From contig NZ_JPLA01000006.1 of assembly GCF_001010355.1 (NCBI RefSeq), positions 1 to 64,000 of the forward strand: a DNA stretch of 64,000 nt. Reading direction: 5' to 3'. This document shows positions 24,152 to 30,467 of this stretch, piece by piece (positions within the stretch are counted from its first letter, which is position 1; every line of letters starts with the position of its first letter). The position numbers and the translations under genes are program-made. The notes below the pieces were generated by a model. It was not told the origin of the DNA. It saw nothing but the letters and a program-made list of their open reading frames with translations, and searched no databases. The stretch is from Dyella japonica DSM 16301. Lineage in GTDB: Bacteria > Pseudomonadota > Gammaproteobacteria > Xanthomonadales > Rhodanobacteraceae.

Positions 24152-25696
24152 ATGCGCGATGTCTGGATCAAAAGCGTGCTGCTTGGATGCGGGTACGCCC
24201 TTCTCTATGCAGGTGCACGAGAGGTTTCGGTAAGCCACTGGCTTCTCCCCGCAGGCCTTCGGTTCGTTGCTCTCCTGTGGCTCCCGCTTCGCTTTTGGCC
24301 TTTCGTCCTGCTTGGTGAGGCATCCGCCTCCTTCTACTACCGTGCGGATCGACTCGACACCTTTGGCTGGCCGTGGATGCTCATCACGGTGCTGGGGCCC
24401 CTCGCTGCCACGTCTCTCCCCGTCTGGATCCTCCGTCGGACCCGGTGGGGCCGAGATCCCCACGACCTGGCCACACCCGTCACCCGCATGTTGTTCGCCG
24501 GCATCATTGCCTCGGGCCTTGGCGCATTGGCTGGCGTGCTCGCGGTTGAAGCCGTGCACTACGGGCCCACTGTGGCCCGCGTACCGAACACGGCGGGCCA
24601 CAACTTCGCGATGTTCGTCGTCGGCGACTATTTGGGCATCCTCGCCATGGTGCCGCTCGGCATGACGATCCTCATGGGTCGCCGGCGCCTGCGCGCCATC
24701 CTGCGTTGCGATCTGGCCGGGCAGCCGGTTAGCGCCTACCTGTGGAACTTGTGCCTGTGCGCGCTGGCGTTGACTGCCCTGCAGCTGATGTCGCGCAACA
24801 CGATGTTCACTGAGGTGCGCGACGTCGCCCGGCTGGCCATGCTGATTCCCGCCGTCTTTATGACTTATCGCTACGGCTGGATGGGCGCCCTTCCCGCCGT
24901 GCTCATGGGCAACGTAGGCATTGAGGCGACGATCCTGCAGGCTCGGGAGACCGGCTTGGTGCAGGCCCAATTCTTGATGGCGATCGTGGGTAGTGGCCTG
25001 CTGCTGTTCGGCTCCATAAAGACCGATCGAGATCTCGGCCTTGCGCGTGGCCACAAGGAGAACCAGCGCATCCGCAGGGCTGCCCGCGGAAACCTTTCGT
25101 GGAGTCAGCAGTGGGCCTACCACGGCGCATCCATTCTTGAGAGTGCGAACGCGACGATGGGTGGCCCGCGCGCTGACCTGCTCGTCGCGGCCGACGCGGA
25201 GTCGCTTGCCAATCACCGATGGTCCGGCAGCGTCGCGACTCAACGGCGCGGCCTGTCCACACACATCGATTCGCTACGCATGTCGGACGTGCGAGCGCAC
25301 GGCCTCAAACTGGCGCTATGCCATGGCCAGCTCCGGACCGAGATCGAGGAACAAGGGATCCGGTACCGGGCCAAGGTGTCGGGTGCATTCCTTGAACTCC
25401 CCACGGACATGCTCGAGACAACGTATCGCCTCGTAGAGGGCTTCACCCTGCGCCTGGCCAATGACTACGTACCCAGCAAGATTCGGGTCCGCGTGATCGT
25501 TTCGCGATCGGGGCCGCGCGCCTTGGCGATCGTGGTCAAGGCCTGGCCCGGGCCCGCCAACAAAAAGGCGCCCGACATGCGGGCGCCCTACTTCACCAAG
25601 CACGAAGTGAACAACATCGCGGTGACCTACCAAGGTAAGCACCGCGATCACACCGACAGACGCGTCCCCGCGCTGGCGGTGCTGCTCCGCGACTAG
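24152..25696 (+). CDS. MASE1 membrane sensor with degenerate histidine-kinase-like C-terminus
   Basis: A 514-residue protein. Residues 1-300 have about eight membrane spans in the MASE1 pattern (SHWLLPAGLRFVALLWLPLR; FWPFVLLGEASASFYY; NTAGHNFAMFVVGDYLGILA), a sensor found at the N-terminus of kinases and cyclic-di-GMP enzymes. Residues 320-460 recall a histidine-kinase module (RRGLSTHIDSLRMSDVRAHG, then LETTYRLVEGFTLRLANDY), but the phospho-acceptor His box and the Asn and Gly boxes of the ATPase are not recognisable. ATG at 24152 has AGGGGA upstream. It follows the repressor in the same direction, so it is likely to be expressed in the lysogen. Function unknown; host signalling change or exclusion of other phages is possible. 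Confidence 0.65.
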   Translation: MRDVWIKSVLLGCGYALLYAGAREVSVSHWLLPAGLRFVALLWLPLRFWPFVLLGEASASFYYRADRLDTFGWPWMLITVLGPLAATSLPVWILRRTRWGRDPHDLATPVTRMLFAGIIASGLGALAGVLAVEAVHYGPTVARVPNTAGHNFAMFVVGDYLGILAMVPLGMTILMGRRRLRAILRCDLAGQPVSAYLWNLCLCALALTALQLMSRNTMFTEVRDVARLAMLIPAVFMTYRYGWMGALPAVLMGNVGIEATILQARETGLVQAQFLMAIVGSGLLLFGSIKTDRDLGLARGHKENQRIRRAARGNLSWSQQWAYHGASILESANATMGGPRADLLVAADAESLANHRWSGSVATQRRGLSTHIDSLRMSDVRAHGLKLALCHGQLRTEIEEQGIRYRAKVSGAFLELPTDMLETTYRLVEGFTLRLANDYVPSKIRVRVIVSRSGPRALAIVVKAWPGPANKKAPDMRAPYFTKHEVNNIAVTYQGKHRDHTDRRVPALAVLLRD

Positions 25697-26244
25697 TTCA
25701 CGTTGATTCGGCTGCACTCAACAGGATCGCCGCAATTTGCGGCGCGACTGGTGGCACCTGCAGCATCAAGCGTCTGGATGGCATCCGTAGAGCTTGCGGC
25801 CCGGACCGGCGGGCGAGAGCACTCGATCGGATCATTGCAGCCCAGCGTGACGACATAACCGGCCGGCGCCGCCTGCACCGTCACGGTGCCGTCCTGATAG
25901 ATGACCGGTGACCCATCCACCAGGGTGTTGGCCGGATTCACCACCACCGCAGAGGGGTTGCCGATCGGCAACACAACCGCAGTGCCCGGAGCGGTCGCCA
26001 GCGCCAGCTGCGGCTCGCCGTTGCCAGCGTTGACCTGCACAAATGACACGCCGTTCAAAGCGAAACGGTAGGCGTGGAAGCTGGGGTGATGGCTCACATC
26101 TGTCGCATTCGGCCACCGGCTACCCAGGCCATGCGACGGAGCCGTGACTTGGGGAGCTGCCGTGTCCGCCACGGCCACGGATCCCATCAGCATGAGCCCA
26201 GCTACCAGCGCCAGGCTGAGTAGCGAGCGAAATCGGTACGTCAT
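25693..26244 (-). CDS. Secreted protein with duplicated C-x-DP-x-ECSR motif
   Basis: A 183-residue protein. The start MTYRFRSLLSLALVAGLMLM has a strong AAGGAG site and a signal peptide cleaved near AVADT. The mature part is beta-rich and ends with two copies of a motif, CNDPIECSR (about residue 138) and CGDPVECSR (about 173), each with a Cys pair that could form a disulfide. The stop codon overlaps that of the MASE1 gene tail to tail. It looks like cargo made by the lysogen from its own promoter and acting in the periplasm or outside. Not recognised further. Confidence 0.6.
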   Translation of the reverse strand: MTYRFRSLLSLALVAGLMLMGSVAVADTAAPQVTAPSHGLGSRWPNATDVSHHPSFHAYRFALNGVSFVQVNAGNGEPQLALATAPGTAVVLPIGNPSAVVVNPANTLVDGSPVIYQDGTVTVQAAPAGYVVTLGCNDPIECSRPPVRAASSTDAIQTLDAAGATSRAANCGDPVECSRINVN

Positions 26245-26338
26245 TGCATTCTCCTTCGATTTTGACTTGCCACAGGGTGCCGCCTCTGATCCCTGCACGC
26301 TTCCGTGCTCGCAACCATAGGACAGCCGATTACTTCGC

Positions 26339-26369
26339 TTGACACTCAAGTAAGCATCTTGTTTACTTG
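26339..26369 (+). promoter_or_regulatory. Rightward early promoter (PL-like) with repressor operator
   Basis: TTGACA (-35, 26339-26344), exact 17-bp spacer, TTTACT (-10, 26362-26367). A 21-bp inverted repeat AAGTAA-N9-TTACTT (26348-26368) lies between and over them, with one further TTACTT half-site upstream at 26330. The operator equals that of the cro promoter at both arms and in the inner GCA, so one repressor should control both. It drives the long rightward early operon. The remaining bases from 26245 to 26338 carry the upstream region of the secreted-protein gene; no clear promoter for it was found. Confidence 0.75.
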
Positions 26370-26399
26370 CCCTCGGCAAAACGCCCGAGGAACCGTCGG

Positions 26400-26648
26400 A
26401 TGTTCATTGAACCAGTAAGCAGGGTCAACAAACTGTCGACCCGGTTGCGCGCAGCCCGCCCTGTGCACCGCACACGCCACAAGCCTCGCACGACTCACGT
26501 CGCACCGCTCGCGACCGTGCCAGCACCTGGTGAAGACGGCACGCCGCAGTCCATGAGCCCTTTCACCTTCCACCTGATTTTGTGGATCGCGCTACCCAGC
26601 GCCGTCGCCATGTTCTTCTGCAAGTGGTTCGGGGTGTTGCCGCTATGA
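26400..26648 (+). CDS. Small early phage protein with C-terminal membrane span
   Basis: An 82-residue protein. ATG at 26400 has GAGG nine bases upstream and lies about 25 bases after the predicted transcription start. The first 50 residues are basic and Pro/Thr-rich; the last 30 (FTFHLILWIALPSAVAMFFC) form one membrane span. A shorter product starting at the internal Met before that span is possible. First gene of the PL-like operon. Unknown function. Confidence 0.5.
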   Translation: MFIEPVSRVNKLSTRLRAARPVHRTRHKPRTTHVAPLATVPAPGEDGTPQSMSPFTFHLILWIALPSAVAMFFCKWFGVLPL

Positions 26649-26992
26649 GCACGCCTGGTGACCTGCAGGTCGCACTTTCCATCGACATCACGCTGGACGT
26701 GATGAGCCATGCGACTGATCGCATGTCGATCGCGCTCTACCAGCGAACCCACGATGGCCAGGAACGCAAGCTGATCCACGCAGCCTTTGCTCCGCATGAG
26801 GCGCAAGTGGATCCCTCGCTCGACATGATCTGGTTCGGCGAAGCATGCGTCGCCCTGCCCTGGCCGGATCTCCTGAAGGTCGCCGACTTCCTGCGGCTGG
26901 ATATCCCGCAAACCGTTTTGCCGGCTACGGCAGGGGGTTCCCTGTGCCCCATGACTGCCGTGGCCGGCGCCTCTCTCGCGAGCGCGGCGTAA
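26645..26992 (+). CDS. Early phage protein, unknown function
   Basis: A 115-residue protein (MSTPGDLQVALSIDITLDVM...; PSLDMIWFGEACVALPWPDL near residue 60; KVADFLRLDIPQTVLP later). ATG overlaps the upstream stop as ATGA and the stop overlaps the next start as TAATG. No motif recognised. Confidence 0.5.
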   Translation: MSTPGDLQVALSIDITLDVMSHATDRMSIALYQRTHDGQERKLIHAAFAPHEAQVDPSLDMIWFGEACVALPWPDLLKVADFLRLDIPQTVLPATAGGSLCPMTAVAGASLASAA

Positions 26993-27246
26993 TGGCCCGG
27001 TTCATCCCTGTGCACACGATGGATCCGGCCAGCAAGGGCTCGCGCCTGCTCGAGATCCTGAAGGATGGCCCCGCCACTGTCGGTGAGCTCTACGCCGAGC
27101 TCGCCGATGAGATTGCCCGCGGCGAATGGACCCGCCACCAGGTGCGTGCGCACGTCGACTGCTTGTTTCGACGCAAGAAGATCAGCCGCGACCTGTTTGG
27201 CAGCGTCGGCGGCAAACCTCGCTATCTGTGGAAGCTCGCAGCATGA
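26992..27246 (+). CDS. Small winged-helix-like protein
   Basis: An 84-residue basic protein. GSRLLEILKDGPATVGELYA, then QVRAHVDCLFRRKKISRDLF and GGKPRYLWKL give helix, helix-turn-helix and a beta wing ending in W-K-L, as in small winged-helix DNA-binding proteins. Coupled to both neighbours by overlapping start and stop codons. May be an early transcription regulator. Confidence 0.5.
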   Translation: MARFIPVHTMDPASKGSRLLEILKDGPATVGELYAELADEIARGEWTRHQVRAHVDCLFRRKKISRDLFGSVGGKPRYLWKLAA

Positions 27247-27722
27247 GCCTGGTCGCAAAAATTGACGCCGTGATGCGCGCCGCCAGCAAGCCGCTCAGTG
27301 CACGCCACGTGCACGCCATGATGCCCACCGGGACCAACCTGGACACCGTTGGCACGCTCCTGAGCCAGCGTCGGCGCGCAGGCCTCCTGCGCACGGTCAC
27401 GGTCGACGGCGTCGTGTGCTACGAGGTCAACACTGAGCTAGAGGACGAACCGCTCGAGCGCGGTCGACCAGGTCGCAAGCCGAGGATGCAGGACGCGATC
27501 GACGGACCGTCAATGCGTGCGCCGGCGTCACCCGTGCTGGTGGAGTTTGTCCGCGCCGGAGAGATCATCGCCAGCGAATCGCTGGACACCCTGATCGCCA
27601 ATCGTGGGCCCCGCCATCTCATCGACATGATCGGCGACGCCGCTCGAGATCTCTCCGAGGCGCGCTACCAGCTCACGCTCACCGTGCAGGTGCCAGACGC
27701 CGCCAGCGAGGCCTGTGAGTGA
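27243..27722 (+). CDS. Early phage protein with N-terminal winged-helix-like domain
   Basis: A 159-residue protein. Residues 1-65 look like a second winged helix (AKIDAVMRAASKPLSARHVH, TVGTLLSQRRRAGLLRTVTV, CYEVN), followed by an acidic/basic linker GRPGRKPRMQDA and a C-terminal helical domain. Start overlaps the previous stop. The side-by-side pair of winged-helix genes suggests duplication. Confidence 0.45.
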   Translation: MSLVAKIDAVMRAASKPLSARHVHAMMPTGTNLDTVGTLLSQRRRAGLLRTVTVDGVVCYEVNTELEDEPLERGRPGRKPRMQDAIDGPSMRAPASPVLVEFVRAGEIIASESLDTLIANRGPRHLIDMIGDAARDLSEARYQLTLTVQVPDAASEACE

Positions 27723-27922
27723 TGGCCGCCAGCACCCTCGATGCCGACATCGCCGCCGAGCTGGCCAATGCCGCCGTGCTCGATGCGCAGATCCGCACCT
27801 TTCTTTCAGCCTTGGAGCCGCTGGCGATTGCCAACGCGCGCACCTCCCGGCGCCCGTCGGTACCCCCGGCCGCCAGCGGCTCCAACCCTTTCGTCTGCCA
27901 CCCCCCGGAGCAGTACGCATGA
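27722..27922 (+). CDS. 66-residue early phage protein
   Basis: Begins MAASTLDADIAAELANAAVL; the first 45 residues are helical and the tail is Ser/Pro-rich. The ATG shares one base with the previous stop and the stop overlaps the next start as ATGA. Not recognised. Confidence 0.4.
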   Translation: MAASTLDADIAAELANAAVLDAQIRTFLSALEPLAIANARTSRRPSVPPAASGSNPFVCHPPEQYA

Positions 27923-28041
27923 CCCGTGTTCCCGCAACGCGTGAGGACTGGAAGGAGTTCGCCAAGTTCCTCGCAAAGGTCGACCTGCTGGCCATCGGCG
28001 CCCTTGTCGTGATCGTCGCCGTGTTCGCTTGCTTCCAGTGA
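27919..28041 (+). CDS. 40-residue single-span membrane protein
   Basis: MTRVPATREDWKEFAKFLAK followed by a 17-residue hydrophobic stretch (LLAIGALVVIVAVFACF): a charged N-terminal helix and one membrane span at the C-terminus. ATG overlaps the stop of the previous gene. Small proteins of this layout in a PL operon may act on host membrane enzymes, but nothing specific can be said. Confidence 0.5.
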   Translation: MTRVPATREDWKEFAKFLAKVDLLAIGALVVIVAVFACFQ

Positions 28042-28079
28042 GTCCTAGCCCTCACCCCTCTCTTGGTTCGGAGTAATCC

Positions 28080-29345
28080 ATGTTCTTCCGCAATCTCGTG
28101 TTGATGCGCTTCACCCCTGAGACCGCCGATGATCTCGCGCGCCTCGAGGAAGCCCTGGCCGCCCACCGCCTGCGGGCATGCGGACCGATGGAACTTGGAA
28201 CGCGCGGCTTTGTGGCGCCGGTCGGCCGCGGTGACGACGCCGCCCTCACCCACACGGTGCAGTCGTGCACGGCCGCCATGCTGGGAGCTGAAGACAAGCT
28301 TCTCCCCGCCGCCGTGGTGGCCGACGAACTGCACCGCCGCGTGCAGAAGATCTCCGAAGAGGAAGGGCGCAAGGTCGGCGGCCGCGAACGCAGGCGCCTC
28401 AAAGAGGACGTGCTCAACGACCTGGTGCCGCGCGCGTTCATCCGTGGCTCGCACCACCAGTTCTACGTCGACGTGGCGAACCACTGGCTGGTGATCAACA
28501 GCGCCAGCCGCAAGACGGCAGAGATGATGGTGAGCCAGGTGCGCGAGGCGCTGGGCTCGTTTCCGGTAATCCCGATGGCTCCGAGCGAAAGCCCGCGTGT
28601 GTTGATGACGGACTGGCTGGCCAACAACGAACTGCCCGCCGGCCTGGCGCTGGGCGACGAGTGCGAGCTCCGCGATCCGGCCACCAGTACCGGCGCGGTG
28701 GCGATCAGCCGCCGGCAGGATCTGGACAGCGACGAGATCAAGGAACACATCCGCAACGGCAAGCAGGTCTACCAGCTGGCGCTGGTGTTCGACGAGCGTC
28801 TGAGTTTCGTGCTCGGCGAGGATCTGGTGATCAAGAAGCTCAAGTTCCTGGACGTCGTCCAGGAACAGCTGGGCAGCGATCACGACGACGCGCAATCGCT
28901 GGCCGACGCGCAGTTCGCGCTGATGACGCTCGAGCTGCAGCGCCTGCTCGCCAAGCTCGAGGAATGGTTCGGCCTGGCGCTCGATGCACCGCTCCACCTG
29001 CACCGCCAGGACGCGCCGCTGGGCATGCGCCTGGCTGAGCGAACTGCACGCCAGGCAGCGGAAGCGATGAACCAACGTGCTCGCGAGGACGGCGTGACCA
29101 TCACGCTTTCGCAGGGCGGCAAGACGCTGGCGACATTCGGAGATGGCGACGACTCGCTGCTGGCCAGCGCGATCGCCGTGGTGCGGGAGCACGGCCGCGC
29201 GTCCATCTCCCTGCTGCAGCGCCATCTCCGCATTGGCTACATGCGCGCTGCGCGCCTGATGGAAACCATGGAAGCGCAAAAGGTTGTGTCTGCACCCGAA
29301 GCCAACGGCAACCGCCACGTCCTGGGCGTGCGCGCTGCCACCTGA
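28080..29345 (+). CDS. RdgC recombination protein fused to an FtsK gamma-like DNA-binding domain
   Basis: A 421-residue protein. Residues 1-300 follow E. coli RdgC (303 aa) throughout: MFFRNLVLMRF at the start, RACGPMELGTRGFVAPVG, KLKED..LNDLVPRAFIRG, ALGSFPVIPMAP and LKFLDVVQEQLG. RdgC is a ring-shaped DNA-binding protein that restrains RecA. A 50-residue linker leads to residues 355-415, which match the winged-helix gamma domain of FtsK: RASISLLQRHLRIGYMRAAR then LMETMEAQKVVS and NGNRHVL. FtsK gamma reads the polar KOPS sequence. Of three contact residues I recall for E. coli FtsK (N1296, R1300, E1303), the counterparts here are M388, R392 and E395, so the site read may differ. Starts 38 bases after the previous gene; a structured 235-bp spacer follows. 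Confidence 0.85.
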   Translation: MFFRNLVLMRFTPETADDLARLEEALAAHRLRACGPMELGTRGFVAPVGRGDDAALTHTVQSCTAAMLGAEDKLLPAAVVADELHRRVQKISEEEGRKVGGRERRRLKEDVLNDLVPRAFIRGSHHQFYVDVANHWLVINSASRKTAEMMVSQVREALGSFPVIPMAPSESPRVLMTDWLANNELPAGLALGDECELRDPATSTGAVAISRRQDLDSDEIKEHIRNGKQVYQLALVFDERLSFVLGEDLVIKKLKFLDVVQEQLGSDHDDAQSLADAQFALMTLELQRLLAKLEEWFGLALDAPLHLHRQDAPLGMRLAERTARQAAEAMNQRAREDGVTITLSQGGKTLATFGDGDDSLLASAIAVVREHGRASISLLQRHLRIGYMRAARLMETMEAQKVVSAPEANGNRHVLGVRAAT

Positions 29346-29567
29346 TTGCCTCGCTGGGCAAGAACCTCGCGGCCCCGTCGAGCAATACGGGGCATAGAAA
29401 GCGGGTCGGACGTGCGTTTCATGGCAGTCACGTTCCGGCGATCGGTGGCCGTTGGCTGCGACCCGCTTTCTATCTCTCGGTGTCGGCCCTGGCCAGCTCG
29501 CGACTGGTTACCACAGGGGCGCATAGCGCGGGCCGACACCACCGCATAGATCGCCGGCCCTGCCGGC
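29346..29567 (+). ncRNA. Candidate structured RNA in the rdgC-like to gp49-like spacer
   Basis: The whole spacer folds by simple pairing into consecutive hairpins: TTGCC/GGCAA (29346-29361); GCCCCGT/ACGGGGC (29372-29393); a perfect 15-bp stem (29394-29408 with 29459-29473) enclosing 50 nt with smaller pairs inside; a perfect 11-bp stem (29479-29489 with 29530-29540) enclosing 40 nt that can form two inner hairpins (CCAG/CTGG and GCGC/GCGC); and a short GC hairpin at 29553-29567 just before the ribosome site. GCATAG occurs three times (29392, 29521, 29544), suggesting duplication. No coding frame fits. It could be a regulatory RNA, a processed leader of the next gene, or a DNA site. Confidence 0.45.
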
Positions 29568-29580
29568 AAAGGAACCGTGG

Positions 29581-30234
29581 ATGAACCAGCCGAAAAAGCT
29601 GCCGGTGTATCAGTCGCACAAGCTCGTGCAGGCCGTGAAGATCGCCAACATGGAGCGCCTGGACGTAACCGCTTCGCTCATCATCTATCCCGCCGAGAAG
29701 GACATCGAGCCCTTCACCGTCGACCTGCGCTACCTGGTGCGCCACAACCCCCACATTGGCGGTTACTTCGTCCGCTACGAAGACGGGTACGAGTCGTTCT
29801 CTCCCGCCAACGCGTTCGAGCGTGGCAATACGCTGCTTAGCGATCGCGAGCAGGCCCCGCCCGAGCTCGCCGTCTCAGCGTCGATGACGCGCGTGACGCA
29901 AGAAGAAGTCGACGCAGAGATCGTCGCGGAGATCTACCTCAATACGGATCCGGACGCCGCCGAACAGGCTGCGTATCGCCCCGGTACCGACGCCGCTGCC
30001 GCTCGACTCTCCGCCAGCTGCCTGACCGTCTGCGTGCTGGTCCTGAGCAACGGGCACAAGGCTGTCGGGATTAACCATGGCCCTGTGCGTCCGGAAGCTC
30101 AGGACGTCGCCTACGGCCGCTACGACGCGCGCCAGCAGGCGGTGGAGCAGATCTGGCCGCTGCTTGGCTTCCGTCTGCGCGATCGCGTCGCCGCATCCGA
30201 ACAACGTCATGCGCCAGCGGCCACGGACGCGTGA
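29581..30234 (+). CDS. N4 gp49 / Sf6 gene 66 family phage protein
   Basis: A 217-residue protein in two parts. Residues 1-85 (KLPVYQSHKLVQAVKIANME, then YLVRHNPHIGGYFVRYEDGY) are a conserved early-phage domain of unknown role. Residues 100-205 carry the gp49/gene-66 pattern: VTQEEVDAEIVAEIYLNT, LSASCLTVCVLVLSNGHKAV, GINHGPVRPEAQDVAYGRYD and ARQQAVEQIWPLLGFRLRD. The biochemical function of this family is not known to me. AAGGA precedes the ATG at 29581, next to a hairpin that might hide it. Confidence 0.7.
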   Translation: MNQPKKLPVYQSHKLVQAVKIANMERLDVTASLIIYPAEKDIEPFTVDLRYLVRHNPHIGGYFVRYEDGYESFSPANAFERGNTLLSDREQAPPELAVSASMTRVTQEEVDAEIVAEIYLNTDPDAAEQAAYRPGTDAAAARLSASCLTVCVLVLSNGHKAVGINHGPVRPEAQDVAYGRYDARQQAVEQIWPLLGFRLRDRVAASEQRHAPAATDA

Positions 30235-30427
30235 CGAGCTGATCGCCACCTACTGCGAGGACATCGATCGGATCCCGGCGGGTCACAAGGCGATCACCTG
30301 CGAAACCTGCAGGAGCTTTCGCCCGGATTCGATCAATCCGCCAGCCGGTATCGGCAGCTGCGCCAAAGGGCGCCTTGGCCAATACCCGATGGCGCCGCAC
30401 TGGTGCCGCGATCACAGCCCGCAATGA
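30209..30427 (+). CDS. Small zinc-finger-like phage protein
   Basis: A 72-residue protein with an evenly spaced metal-binding set: CETCRSF (about residue 32-38), GIGSCAKG (about 51-58) and PHWCRDH at the end. The ATG at 30209 lies inside the preceding gene's end. Such four-Cys/His proteins are common in phage early regions, where they probably bind nucleic acid. Confidence 0.5.
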   Translation: MRQRPRTRDELIATYCEDIDRIPAGHKAITCETCRSFRPDSINPPAGIGSCAKGRLGQYPMAPHWCRDHSPQ

Positions 30428-30467
30428 CCACCACCACTTTCACCAGCTTGGCGCAGGAGCACCAGCT

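Noticed and set aside
29346..29580. dif-like XerCD site next to the FtsK gamma-type domain
   Set aside because: The spacer has no 28-bp element with the two XerC/XerD half-sites; it is made of unrelated hairpins.
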